Notes under the pieces: model-generated
Databases searched by the model: none
What the model was told of the DNA's origin: nothing
Seen by the model: the letters and a program-made list of their open reading frames with translations, nothing else
Source of the DNA: Blastobasis lacticolella
Lineage: Eukaryota > Arthropoda > Insecta > Lepidoptera > Blastobasidae
Length of the DNA: 64,000 bases
Direction: 5' to 3'
Assembly: GCA_905147135.1 (NCBI GenBank)
Contig: LR990056.1
Coordinates: 17,432,001-17,496,000, forward strand
Shown here: positions 1 to 10,850 of the stretch, piece by piece
Numbering within the stretch: the stretch's first letter is position 1
Layout of the letters: each line of letters opens with the position of its first letter
Program-made: the position numbers and the translations under genes

Positions 1-410
1 TGAAGGATGCTGGGAACGGCTAATCATATAAATATTAAGTCTATTCAATTATTTACTCTTTAGGCAAGGTACCATGGGCTGTTGAAGTTGTTTCGAGGAT
101 CCCATTCTTGGCTTGCGATATCTATCTTTTGCATGCAGCTTTTCACAAATCGTCGTCCGAATTTACAACTCAAGTACTCAAAGGGATCGTTCTCACTTTT
201 GGTGGTACGTGAATTGGGCCTGGCCCAGTGCATATCTTGCAGCGCACAGCATCAACTGATTCCCGAGTTTGTATTATTCTAGAGACTTCTATTTTTATCT
301 CTTAATTTCATATATTATCGCGAACCTTCTTACAGTGCACGTGCACTGTAATTCGACAGTAGTAACGATAATTTCCTTTGTCCAGAATCCATAACTTTCT
401 GGACCTCCTG
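1..410. other. Unassigned left edge, no gene
   Basis: No credible coding region is seen. Short open frames exist but have no recognisable motif. The only clear structure is a perfect palindrome at 330-351, listed separately. The repeat block that starts at 411 is not represented here. Confidence 0.5.
330..351. repeat. Perfect 22-bp palindrome centred on CACGTG
   Basis: The left arm TTACAGTGCAC is followed directly by its exact reverse complement. The centre is the E-box CACGTG (338-343). It lies 60 bp outside duplicated block A and has no counterpart next to block B. Confidence 0.9.
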
Positions 411-1358
411 GATCTCTTTTCTGATATCGGCAGGTTGAGGCACCTATCTTCCACGTATCCCTGGCGCTTTCGCAGCACGTTAGCTGACAAAAGCTGGTTT
501 TTATTTCTAGTAGTTAATCTCAATGGTATCGACACAACTCGTCTGTCGAAAGGCAGTAAATTAAGACAACTCCGCTGCACTATCGCGAGTGCATCAAACC
601 ATGAAAAACTATTGTATAATGTTTATAGTACTCTGCGTAGGCTAGGAGCCAGTGGTAAATTTTCATATGATAACTTTAGATAGCGAGCGAGCGGGCGAGC
701 CGACTTTAGTCGGATGTCCGATCACGCCCCTGGATCCGGAAAGCGCCTTTATTTAATAGTACGTAAAGATTTGTATCAGCTGTCTAGCTGTCTCCTTTAT
801 CGGCCCTGTCGCAGTGTCGCCTTCACATTACTTACAACCGACGACATCTACATATTCACACACATTTGCATCACGTGACCTAACTCTTTGTAATGTTGGT
901 TATAAAGTTTAACCGCATCAAAGGAGATAGGTATACTGCTGATTTATAAGGAATTACGACCTCAAATGTGCTACTGATATTTCTTATCTGAGTTCTCAAT
1001 GTGATTAAATTGTCAAACTTTACATCTGTGCAGCGCTTCTGGAAAAGGGCACGTCACCAATAATTGCAGCTATAAGCTTATAAATTATCATGATATGCCC
1101 ATTTAACATGCAATTTCTTTTAAAGTTTTACAGCGTGTGTAATTATAATTTGCGACTGTTGAAATTGTTTAAAGTAATTGGTTAATAATGGAGCCCACGT
1201 AGGTATTAACAAGAAATCTTTTTGGCTCTCAGTTGGTAATTTTAATGCGTAAAGTTTATATGGGAGGTATAATGTCTAATTTGCCTTATTATTAAGGCAA
1301 TTTATTAATAAAGCTGGGTCCGAATGTGGCCAGAAGAATATTTTTAAAAAAATATTTT

Positions 1359-1558
1359 TATTTATGTCATACGGTAGGCAAACAGGCAAGCGGGCCACCT
1401 GATGGAAAGTGGCACCACTGCATATAGAAATTAGCAACACCAAGAGTATCGCCAATGCGTTGCCCACCTCTATAGCACGTTGCTCTTGCAGCAAAAAGGC
1501 AAATGCCACTCTACTACGCCAAAGCCACGGTTCCCCAAATCCCCACCCCATGGAGTAC
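1359..1558 (-). mobile_element. 5'-truncated LINE 3' tail, family D
   Basis: On the minus strand this ends in an A-rich run. It contains the recurring sequence seen on plus as GGCAAGCGGGCCACCTGATG. Other copies are at 15766-15962, 41270-41515 and 58916-59115, with related tails at 19019-19190, 47371-47919 and 50648-50832. The 47 kb copy keeps a LINE C-terminus upstream, which identifies the family as non-LTR tails. Confidence 0.65.
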
Positions 1559-1630
1559 TTTAGTAGCAAGTTAGTTTTCTTTCTTTTTATTGGGAAATTA
1601 TGCGATTTATTGTTAAAATAAACCTAATAA

Positions 1631-1842
1631 ATCATCTTGGCGTCATATCCCGTCTATGTTCTCGCACGCGAAGGCCCGGGGTCTGTCTTAACCATGATCC
1701 ATGATTTGGCAGATCATGTAATTACAGTAAAGCGACTGCCATCTGACCTCCATGACCCTGTTAACAGGGGAACCTGACCAAATTGGATCATTATTACCAA
1801 TTCAGTCGCCTGAATGTGCAGGTTTCGTCACGATGTTTTCAT
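1631..1842 (-). mobile_element. SINE-B, lacking its tRNA-like head
   Basis: The body from ATCATCTTGGCG through the conserved CAGTCGCCTGAATGTGCAGG region is present, then similarity stops before the tRNA-like head. The same truncated copy is in block B (16041-16228). Confidence 0.7.
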
Positions 1843-2721
1843 GGCTCAGGATAGAGTAGTCTCGGCTTAACCATCCTATGGAATAAAGATGTGAACTTTA
1901 AAATGAAGTGAATGTATGAGAAGGTGCATGAATGTGGAATATACCAAAGACGAGTATCAGGATCGCAGCTTGTGGCACTTGATACTTTCTGCCTATCCCT
2001 ATGTGACGGCGTGAGAGTGTTTATATGTATGTATTGTTGTATCAGGACAACAAATAAAATAACAAATATATAAGTTTCTTGTTGAGTGATGTAATAAGAA
2101 TAAATAAACTAACTACTACAGCTTACTTCTATTGCAAATGGTATACATTTAAATTCCTACCCAACCAGTGCTATCTGTGCTCAACAAGGCAGCCTGCAGA
2201 CGTTCTGATCCCGAGTATGACCAAATCTAACCGAATCGCACTCACACCACATGAGTGCGAGTACCCCAACCAGCGGACCAAAGAGCCGATATCTACGTCC
2301 TACCTCAACTGCTTCTGCTGGCAGGCCTAATCCCAAATAAAGCCTACACATAACGACTTAACCTGCTTAAGTCCCTTACATTGTCGGAATATCCATCCTA
2401 AAAGCCCTATCCTAGTGCCCGACCTAACCCTTGGGGCAGGCTGTTTTTTACTTTCTGCCTAAGATCTACCAGAGCACACATGCTACAGTATCTATTTCCC
2501 TTTAATGTATTTGAAGACCATTATCTCCTGGACTATTACGCTGACCTGCCTCAGTTGATAATTTTATTACGTTTCCATTTGAGTGCCCATAATAGCTACA
2601 ACGAAACAAGAGTCGCATTTTATTAGAAAGTCAGCTGTTTCGTTGGCTTCCAAAATACTACAATTTTTTATGTTTTCCCTAATGTAGATACTACTAAGCA
2701 TCCCACAGCAACTACATAGAT

Positions 2722-3100
2722 TCATCATCATCTTGGCGTTAATGTCCCGGTTGTGCTCTCGCGCACGAGGGCCCGGGGTCCGCCTTGACCATGATCCAGG
2801 ATTTGGCAGGTCAGGTAATTACAGTGGAGCGACTGCCATCTGACCTCCATGACCCTGCTACCAGGGGAACCTGACAAATTGGATTATGATTACACATCCA
2901 GTCGCCTGAATGTACAGGTTTCATCCCGATGTTTTCCCTCACCGTAAGAGCATCAGTTAGTATTCAACTAATGTACATAACTCAGAAAACAGTCATTGGT
3001 ATATACCAGTGACTCTTTCCATGCTCTTTCCATGGATTCGAACCCGGGATCTCTAGCTTACGAGTCGCATACTCTGACCGCTCGGCCACCGACGCACCCA
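2722..3100 (-). mobile_element. SINE-B, near full length
   Basis: Minus-strand copy. It starts on plus with (CAT)n and TCTTGGCGTTAATGTCCCGG and ends in a tRNA-like head with B box (plus-strand GGATTCGAACCCGGGA) and A box (CCGCTCGGCCACCGAC). The counterpart in block B is 17360-17706. Confidence 0.8.
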
Positions 3101-3142
3101 CATCAACTATATAGATTGATACGATGTTTTTTATGTGGCAGG

Positions 3143-3400
3143 ACTCTGCCAATCCTGAGGAGTTCGCTTGGGTACTGCCTTGTAATTGTTTCTGCTGCCA
3201 AGTAACAGTACAAGTAGTGCTTGCGTTGTTGTGTTCCTGTTTGAAGGATGAGGTAGCCAGCGCAATTACAGATATGATGCGTTTCCTTAGTCTTCACAGT
3301 GACAACGTTTCTGCATTTTTCTTTGAAACTTAAGTGCGTGAATCGTAAATGACATGGGTGACAGTTACCACTTTCTATCAGTAGCTCGTTTATCATTGGG
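3143..3400 (+). mobile_element. LINE 3' tail, family E
   Basis: This resembles 13729-13990 and 17745-18035. Common words are TTTCTGCYGCCAAG, GTGTTCCKGTTTGAAGGAT and AGTTACCACTT. It is non-coding tail sequence; assignment to a LINE is inferred from its resemblance to lepidopteran LINE 3' ends. Confidence 0.45.
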
Positions 3401-3524
3401 TGGTATAAAAAATATTTCCCGTAAATGTAACTAGAGACTACGTTTCCACGGTCATGAATCGCATTCACATCAATACTAATGTTGTAAAGAAAAATGATTT
3501 GATTGTATGTTTGGAATGGATAAA

Positions 3525-3950
3525 CACATAACCTAACCGACAGAAAGAGTCGGATAACTCCCGACGAAGTTTACTTAAACTCAGATATTTTCTAAACTAC
3601 AGAACTGAGTTTAATGAAGTTAAGAACCATTTTGATTAAACTAGCTTTCAAATAGAGAAAACCGCATCCAAATCGGTCCATCCGTTCGGGAGCTACGGTG
3701 CCGCAGACAAATACATAAAAATACAGATACGCAGATGCACAGATACAAAGATACACACGTCAAACTTAAATACCCCCCCCTTTTTTTGGTCGGGAGTTAA
3801 AAAACTACTAAACCGATTTTTAAAACATTTTCTTTTGACAGCGAGTAATATAGGCTATTATTCTCCCTGAAATTCAAGGTCCGCACGGGACCGGGTCCGG
3901 AAAGTAGTAACCAAATTTCACGCGGTCTAAAAGATAGTAAACTAAATATA
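3525..3950. mobile_element. Helitron-like debris (two opposed fragments)
   Basis: 3525-3790 reads on minus with the core ACCGATTTGGATGCGGTTTTC and matches plus-strand copies at 11222-11470 and 51365-51605. 3795-3950 reads on plus and ends in CACGCGG..AGATAGTA, similar to lepidopteran Helitron 3' ends. The B counterpart (18165-18515) has lost about 37 bp and a further short stretch. Confidence 0.5.
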
Positions 3951-3976
3951 ATAAATGCGTACATCAGACTGTGTAC

Positions 3977-4375
3977 TGTAATGTTTTTATTTTTGCTCAT
4001 GTAATGTTTATATTTTTAGTGGGTGAAGTAGCGCTTAACCTAGAGGCTCGGAATGAAAGATGGTGTTATAATTTGAATGAACTGCTTTATTATGAGTACA
4101 CACAAAATGTCCTTAGGTTATAGCGGCTATAAATAATCAAATTACAGATTATATTAATACAAGGGTTACATAGAGGGTTTGATCGATAACGCATACGAGG
4201 AGTCTATCCAAGAGTCTAGGCTGTCCAACCCCAATTATGGGCTGGTACCAAGCACCTCCTGAAATGATCACACCGTTGCAATCATTCAGGGGGGGGAAAA
4301 TAATAAAAAGGAAGCGAGCAATCTATTCGTTCTCAGCTGGCTTTGGGGGGAAATGGGTGTGACAATAGGCTGTCA
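3977..4375. other. Unassigned, no gene
   Basis: No open frame of note and no repeat shared with the rest of the window was recognised. It contains short G runs (around 4290 and 4345). Confidence 0.4.
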
Positions 4376-4700
4376 CTAACAGGGATAAAGAAGCAAAAGC
4401 GTGCGGCATGCCAGGCTAGCGGCATAACCTCCAACGCCAGATGATGTAAGGTGGCAGGATTTAGCAAAGGCAGTGCAGCACGCGGTCACGCCAGGTTGCG
4501 TGGCATAACCTCGAACATCAGATGATGATGGGTGGCAAAAACAAGCAAAGCACTGTAACACGCGGTCACGACAGGTCGCGCGGCATAACCTCCAACACCA
4601 GATGATGATGGGTGGCAGAAATAAGCAAAGCACTGTAACACGCGGTCACGACAGGTCGCGCGGCATAACCTCCAACGACATAACGTGGCATAACGACAAG
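4376..4700. repeat. Minisatellite, period about 80 bp
   Basis: GGCATAACCTCCAAC or a close variant recurs near 4421, 4502, 4582 and 4662, giving four diverged units. The last two units share the segment from the GGTGGCA start through CACGCGGTCACGACAGGTCG. Minus-strand open frames here are repeat translations, not genes. Confidence 0.85.
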
Positions 4701-5350
4701 ACGGGGCCATGCTAGGCCACGCGTGGCACAGCTTCAATCACTTAACAGCGGGATGGAGAAATAGCCAAGTAAAGCTTGCTTACCTGTTGGAGGTGGGTCC
4801 CAAAGCTTCCTACGCGTCGCGGCCACTGGCGACGGGCGTAGGCAACTGGGCGCGGGACGGTAGGAGGCGTGCCTCCTACACTACGTCGGCTGAAAACACC
4901 AAAAAGGTTAACATGGGCTTCATCGCGCCACGCGGATGTCAACAAGCCATCGCGACATGCTACTTACGTGGGAAATTCTGTGGGAATACTCTCACCACCA
5001 ACTACCGCAGTGTCCCGTTTGTTTAAAAAGGTGACAGGCTAGCATGTGCTGCGCAGTCGCATGGGCGTGGCCGCCTTTCGGGCAGGACGTAGCCGACAAC
5101 ACGTGGACACAATATTTTCCACAATATCTATCACTATTCTGACTGGTTCTGCTGAAAATATTAAGGAATTAGCACCGCGCAAACAAACAACAATGAAATC
5201 TATCGGCTCCGATAACACTTACGAGATTCACTAGGTATTTATTTTTAACAAGACACCAGTAACTGTGGGGGCTTCGGTCAGGCAAAAGGACTGAGAACCC
5301 GCGTGCTCCGGGCTTTATTCCTCGGCCTCCGCCCCAACCTACTCGCAAAT
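4701..5350. other. GC-rich unassigned segment with a possible minus-strand exon
   Basis: This is markedly more GC-rich than its surroundings up to about 5100. On minus there is an acceptor-like GGTGTTTTCAG ending at 4890 and a strong donor CAG|GTAAGC at 4784/4783, bracketing 106 bp. An AATAAA lies near 5348. It could be a host exon or part of an LTR-type element; neither is established. Confidence 0.35.
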
Positions 5351-6440
5351 AAAACCTATAACAAAAAAACGGCTTGGGGTTGTCAAGCTATAACTTTTAT
5401 CGAAATTCAGCGAAAGGTAAAAAAATCATACAGCCAAACGGTGACGCTAGAAACGAACAATTCAAATTAAGGTGAAGGCCAAGTTTCACCCAAATAAAAG
5501 GATTACAGGCAACCTGAAACGAATCTATGTAATATAAATTGACGTAATTCCGATTCAACTCCATCGGAACCTGTAATAAAAAGACCAAAGACCAATTTGG
5601 TGATTCTGAGATAAAACCAATTATCCATTCTATAACATTTCAGTTATAGAATGTAAAATACTTAAAGAAAAAATGAAATGGAATCAACCATAAAAAAAAT
5701 GTTTATACTTTATTTATTTTTGCAGGAAATTAGTTTTATGTCAGCAACACTAGCGTTTAGTTTTCTAAAATTGACATTTCGGCAAAGGGAATCAGTCATC
5801 ATACAGCCATGCGTTGACTGATATTTCTCAGTCGAGAAATATATGTTACACACCCCCCAAACCAGGAGAATTTTACGACGGAAGCAAGCTGAAAGAGTAA
5901 AATTCCAGCTCGCCCCGAGCTTAAAACTGAAAAAAAAAAATAAGCAGAAAAACTTAAGAATCTGAGTTCTTAAAATTAAAGAAAAAGGCATATATTCCAA
6001 AGCCTACAGCTAATACAGCACCTGTATAAAGCGCCATATAAATAAGGTTTAAATTACCAATTAAGCAACAAAGGCCTTACTATAGATTTAAAGTTCTAAT
6101 CTAACATCTAGAATTATTTATTAAAGATACCGATAAAGGTAAGGTATAAAGGTTACCCATACTGTGAGAGTAAAAGGCGTAAAGTAAAAATAATGTATCC
6201 CATTCCTTAAAAGGGCTAAATAAAATTTAAGGTTACCTATTTACTAAGTAAAAATAATATATCCCATACTGTAAAGGTACAGGCTAAACAGCATAAGTGT
6301 TGGTTATGTCCAACTAAACTAAAGAAAAGTAGGCTATGCCTAACTATTTAAAGTTAATTATGTTCTAACATTTAATCCTAATTAGGTAAAAAGATTTATA
6401 TCTAAATGTGTAGCTAGTAGTTGCTGATGACAAAATATCT
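5351..6440. other. AT-rich unassigned stretch, no gene
   Basis: No recognisable protein or RNA gene. The phrase AGTAAAAATAAT(G/A)TATCCCAT occurs twice near 6187 and 6248, suggesting a degenerate tandem repeat. ATCATACAGCCA occurs near 5427 and 5799. Confidence 0.4.
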
Positions 6441-6795
6441 ATTTGGATACAAAAAAATTTTGAAAGTTGTTAATGGAATATTGAATGGCTGGACCCGTTT
6501 TGATGAAATTTTGTTCTAAGCTAAGGGATAGGGATAGAGTATGGTAGGGTTTAGTATGGATAGGGTTGGCTATGGTAAGGTTAGGTTTAGGGTAGGAATA
6601 GCTGTAGGGTTAATAAGGTAAGGGTTGGCTAGGGTAATCTATAGGGATTGGTGAAGGGTAAGATAGGGGTTGGTTGGTTTTGTTTAAGGGAAGTGTTAGG
6701 TAAAGAGGTAAGAGCAGGGTAGGATAGGGGTAGAAGTATCTGGGGTTAGGATAGAACGCCACGCGAACGAAGTCGTGTAGGGCCAGCCAGTTAAT
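6440..6795 (+). mobile_element. Helitron-like element with GGGTAGG-rich interior
   Basis: It opens with GAATGGCTGGACCCGTTTTGATG and closes with CACGCGAACGAAGTCGTG followed by a GGCCAGCCAGT-type end. The interior (6530-6760) is a degenerate array of TAGGGT/GGTAGG words like the cleaner minisatellite at 34171-34504. No Rep/helicase is encoded, so it is non-autonomous. Confidence 0.55.
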
Positions 6796-6896
6796 ATATA
6801 ACTGTTGAAAAAATATGCTATAAAAGATATGTTGTTTATTAGTAATAAATATAAAGAAGTAGTCTGCAAGTTTAGATGGACTGGGCCAAGGGGAAT

Positions 6897-7260
6897 CTGA
6901 GTCACTGCCCGCTCAGAATGGAACGTGTTGGCTTATTTAAATGTCACGATCCGCATTAGTGTAGGCTTGTTTATTACCTATGACACAGAACAACAAAATC
7001 TGAAGACTGCTGGAAGAAACTGTAATAAACAATAATAATACGAATACATAAGTTATGTATGGTTTCGGTGGACCCTGCTGGAAACTGCATGATACACGCG
7101 GAACCTATACAAGAAGGCAAATACAATAGAGGAAAAGGAGGTCACCAATCCAGCTCACCAGAGTCACTGCCCGCTCTGCAAAAAATATGGTGTATTATGG
7201 CTTATTTTCGGTGTCACCAACCGCACCAGTGAAGGCTTATTTTTACTGGAGTGGATCCCA
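6897..7260. repeat. Diverged direct repeat of about 90 bp
   Basis: 6897-6985 and 7159-7260 both begin GAGTCACTGCCCGCTC and continue through similar GGCTTATTT, GTCAC..CCGCA and GTGWAGGCTTRTTT segments. The element type is unknown. Confidence 0.55.
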
Positions 7261-7505
7261 TACCTAATCCAGGAAAAATAGTAAGGTAAATTGGAATATA
7301 AAAGAAAGAACCTAGGGTAGCCACCAAACAACTGACTAGTACAAACGTGCTTTTCATTCCGACAAACAAACCAAAAAAATCCAGCTCCCGGGACAGGTGT
7401 TCACAATCTTAAAATCTCTGCAGTCCAGGGGTTCGGTCGAGTCAGAGGAGTGTTGATATAGCAACATTAAGCCGCAACAGCATAGTACGTATACTATAAA
7501 CTGTA

Positions 7506-7820
7506 GCATAACTGGCCGGAGCGTCAATAGGCTCGGACAGTATCAAGGTATACCGGTGCAGCGTCAACATCAGGCTGCAACGGCGTAGGTATAAATGACT
7601 GGCACGGCATCACGGGGCCGGAACAGCATGGGGTATCTGATGCAGCATCTACAGGCTGCACAGAGCAGGGAATACTGCCGCGGCAACACGGGGCCGGGTC
7701 AGCATGAATGTATACTGATGCAGCGTCACAGGCTGCAACAGAGCAGGGAAAACCGCCGCGGCAACACGAGGCCGGGACAGCATGGGGTATCTGATGCAGC
7801 ATCTACAGGCTGCACAGGAG
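7506..7820. repeat. GC-rich minisatellite, period about 78 bp
   Basis: Units begin CGGCAWCACGGGGCCGG near 7606, 7681 and 7759, with an older degenerate unit near 7510. Alternating unit types (GGGGTATCTGATGCAGC versus GAATGTATACTGATGCAGC) are visible. Proteins readable in both strands are repeat translations. Confidence 0.8.
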
Positions 7821-8289
7821 GGAGGAGGGAATAGAAAGTGCGGTGTAGGAAAATAAAGCATTGGGAAAATATGGGAATGGAACAGCGATTTTTTATGACA
7901 CACTTACCTCTATAAAGCATTTGGGAAATATGGGAATGGAACAAATGACACCAAGAAAAACTGGTTTTCGGAAATTGTTGGCCGTATTAGATGAAGAATG
8001 TAAAGAGAAGTATGTACGTACAAAAATGGGCTACATATTTTGTTGGAGGAGCGTGGTTTTTATTTTGTGATTGTAAGTAGACACTAGTAGGTTCGAGGTT
8101 CTAGACAATCGAATTTCAAATGTAGTTGAACTGCTTTAGCCATTACAAAAAGGAGGCGTTCGAGCGAGTAAAAGTAGTTTATGCAACTGTCATATAAAAG
8201 GGGGTAATAAAACATGAGTGTCTGTTTATCATACGAGGCGTTTTAATACCTAATTATATGCAGTTTTATACACTACTTTATTACTCATA
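7821..8289. other. Unassigned, short tandem duplication
   Basis: A segment of about 30 bp containing GGGAAAATATGGGAATGGAAC occurs at about 7853-7883 and again at 7912-7941. A minus-strand donor-like sequence GAG|GTAAGTG lies at 7903-7911. No gene is recognised. Confidence 0.4.
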
Positions 8290-8540
8290 TTTTTATGTTA
8301 AAATATCGGACCTATAATTTTCTCAACTTTGCTGGAAGTAAGATGCGAGTCAGTTCTGTTGTATCTACGCGTCGTGGATATCAAGCGGCAGGAAATTCAC
8401 TTTACTACTTTCATATTTATTTACTTCTAACCATGCACGTTACGAAACAGCCGAAGATGGAGCATGCCACAACTGTATTAATTTTGACATGTAACAATGG
8501 TTATCAATAAATAAACTGAAACTGAAACTGAAACTGTACA
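8290..8540 (+). mobile_element. Probable LINE 3' tail with (CTGAAA)n end
   Basis: The segment ends in TCAATAAATAAACTGAAACTG, repeating CTGAAA about four times up to 8536. Short tandem 3' tails of this kind are typical of RTE-like LINEs. No reverse transcriptase motif remains. Confidence 0.4.
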
Positions 8541-9149
8541 GTTCCTAAATCCAATATAAAATGAGCTAGCGGCTCCACAGATGCGCATAGCAATGTCGGC
8601 TTCTTTTATACCAGTTTTGGGAGGTCGATATGCAGCCTTCTGTACCTACCTACTGACACAGCTAGTTATCTAATAATAAGCAAAAGTGTGGGCTATTTTG
8701 GGAGCATTGTCTTGTCGAGTCTTGGGTGCAAAACAATCAACTGGCGTTAGTGCTGTTGCTATCTGAAATTTAGACTTTGAATAATATAATAACTACAGAA
8801 CGTAGCTTATATCTAGACAATGTTACGCATTGACTCGATTATTTTATTATCTGAATGTGTTGAGTGCTCTTGCTCAACTTGTGTGGTTGTATTTAGATAT
8901 TTTGAATTTGAATTAACTATGGATCTTCTTTGATTTATATTATTAACATGTATAAATAAGTCATCGGCCAATTTCAATCACATTCAACGTCAAACCTTTG
9001 AAAGAATGTACATAAAAGGTAACATAAAATTTGTATGAAAAACGTGCCCTTAAGTGCCAATACTTTCATTTTTATTAAGTACGCTTGCAATACAATGAAT
9101 AATTATAATATGTCGCAATAACTGCATGGGGTATTAGGTTTCATTGCAA
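8541..9149. other. Unassigned; one dispersed repeat
   Basis: 8551-8620 matches 24261-24330, sharing CTAGCG, CTC..AGA.GCGCATAGCAAT and TTTATAC. The remainder is AT-rich with no gene. Confidence 0.4.
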
Positions 9150-9535
9150 CTAATGTGTTGCCGATTATCATCATATCAGCCGGAAGACGCCCACTGCTGG
9201 GCATAGGCCACCCCCAGAGATCTCCACAAAGACCGGTCTTATGGCTTGTGCGGAAGCATCCAGCTGGTACCTGCGATCTTTACCAGATCTTCGGTGGAAG
9301 GCCTACACACGCTGCGGTACGTGGTCGCCACGTTTTGCGAGCTATGTGCTTTTCCCACTGCCACTCAAGCTTGGCAATTCTTCAGGCTATGTCGGTGCCC
9401 TTTGTTCACTTGCGGATCTCCTCATTCCTAATTCGAGAGAGACCGAGCTAGCCCTTTCCATCGCCCTTTGGGTGACAGGCTTTCTTATAAGGCCCTACAG
9501 TAAGCGGCCACGCGAGTTGCCGATCGCCCCATAAA
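9150..9535 (-). pseudogene. RTE-like LINE C-terminus and 3' tail, decayed
   Basis: On the minus strand broken frames read fragments resembling the C-terminal tail of RTE-type LINEs. Examples are an IAKLEWQW segment and a stretch near the end translating ..PVFVEISGGGLCPAVGVF. The 3' end on minus is GGCCTATGCCCAGCAGTGG followed by a (TGA)n-like end. The reverse transcriptase domain is absent. Related tails occur at 43970-44410 and 53158-53275. Frameshifts prevent any continuous product. Confidence 0.6.
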
Positions 9536-9539
9536 ATGA

Positions 9540-10168
9540 AGCTAATAGGGCTATAATAATTATGTAGCTGTATTGTTAAATTGCCAATAAAACAACGAAC
9601 ATCTATGACATAACATTAGGCTATTTACACAATAATAACACATATAAATTAATATGCTGACTAAATTGCCGGAAAGAGCGCCCCTCGCTTATAATACCGC
9701 TATCTTGTGCAATAGTTTTCGTTTCCGTGCATACCTACACAATGACATTAATTATGTACACCCATTCGAAAACCGAGAGCTAAACTTAATATTCACGAAA
9801 AAAGTACTAAACGGATTTGAAAGTATAATTTATAGTACCTATAGTATGACTGCTGTATGGACTCTGTAGTGTGCTCGCACTTGTGCTGAGTATTCTAATA
9901 GGTGGACTAGCTTACTGTTGCTGTAGTTTGAGATAGTTTTCGTAAGTATAATATAACCATATAATTATATCGGTCGCAGCCCGGCTCTGACTGGCAGTGC
10001 CCGGCTCTGTCTGGTATTGTCGGACACCGTCCGGCCGTTGTCGGCGTGGGGTGGGAGTGCTCCGGTCCTGGGGCGGCTAACATGTCACTGTGTATTTTCT
10101 TCCTACTTTTCTACCCCTTTTAGACGATTTATATAATAACGACGACGATAATATATTTTTGTAAGGAT
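9540..10168. other. Unassigned; LINE-tail-like segment
   Basis: About 10045-10140 carries GGTCCTGGGGCGGCTAACATG, also found near 20880-20905 and followed in both by a pyrimidine-rich stretch. The rest shows nothing recognisable. Confidence 0.4.
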
Positions 10169-10291
10169 CACAGAGGTCAGATGGCAGTCGCTCCACTGTA
10201 AATACCTGATCTGCCAAATCCTGGATAATTGTCAAGACAGACCCCGGACCCTCGCGCGTGAGATCATAGCCGGGACATTATGATGATAAGT
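10169..10291 (+). mobile_element. SINE-B, 5'-truncated
   Basis: Plus-strand 3' half from AGGTCAGATGGCAGTCGCTC to CGGGACATTA and a (TGA)n-type end. The tRNA-like head is missing. Confidence 0.75.
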
Positions 10292-10790
10292 AATATACTC
10301 TATCTCGAAAAGTTTTTTCTTGTTGGACCGAAATAAAAGCGTAAACTCTATACCCTACATTTGTACATTTGTAGTTGAATGTGGATCATAAAAGCTACCG
10401 CCCGCGTTTGGCAAACGCGCGCCATCCCGGCAAATGTCAGGGTGATCGCGAGACATTTTCTCCGCTGGCGAAACGTGGGCACGGTCTGTCCCAAATTCAT
10501 ATTGATACCTAGGTACATAAATCGAAATTGACTGTATTTATTTTGTATCCCAGTGAAATCATCATCACATTTAATGGTTTAGGCTCGTATCGAAAATGCT
10601 CAAAAAAATCAAACGATAACTTGTCACCGCGACTGAAGACTCACTCAAAAATAATTTTGTTTTTTTTTTGTTCACCACGCTACATTGACAAAATAATGAA
10701 AATAGATGAAATTAAGAGCTTTAGGGCAATCGCTTACGTTGATAATCACCCTATAGAGCGTTGGTGACTATAATGTATAATAATAATATT
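10292..10790. other. Unassigned, no gene
   Basis: A GC-rich patch near 10398-10480 is followed by AT-rich sequence. The open frame near 10528-10767 has no recognisable motif. Confidence 0.35.
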
Positions 10791-10850
10791 ATAATAATTA
10801 TAATCATGGACACACAGCGCCATCTAGGCCTAAACTGATTAGTTGCAATT
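10791..10850 (-). mobile_element. SINE-A 3'-end fragment
   Basis: Plus-strand reading GGACACACAGCGCCATCTAG matches the outer end of minus-strand SINE-A copies such as 13484-13725. The tRNA-like part is absent. Confidence 0.55.

Larger units (their letters stand above)
411..3976 (+). repeat. Segmental duplication, copy A
   Basis: This block is collinear and in the same orientation with 14698-18558 (copy B). Similarity begins at GATCTCTTTYCTGATAYCGG and stops after GCGTACATCAGACTRTGTAC. In the stretch around 1021-1158 I count about four or five substitutions against B. The block is a composite of LINE tails, two SINE-B copies and Helitron-like debris, so it is better explained as duplication of an already TE-filled segment than as two insertions of one element. 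Open frames near 378-683 are shared with B but show non-synonymous as well as other changes, so I do not call a gene. Confidence 0.85.

Noticed and set aside
378..683. Protein-coding gene duplicated in blocks A and B (378-683 and 14740-14982)
   Set aside because: Both strands are open and changes between copies are not biased to silent sites; no domain or start/stop conservation supports coding.
4376..4700. CRISPR-like array
   Set aside because: Units of about 80 bp are repeated throughout with no unique spacers; this is a eukaryotic minisatellite.
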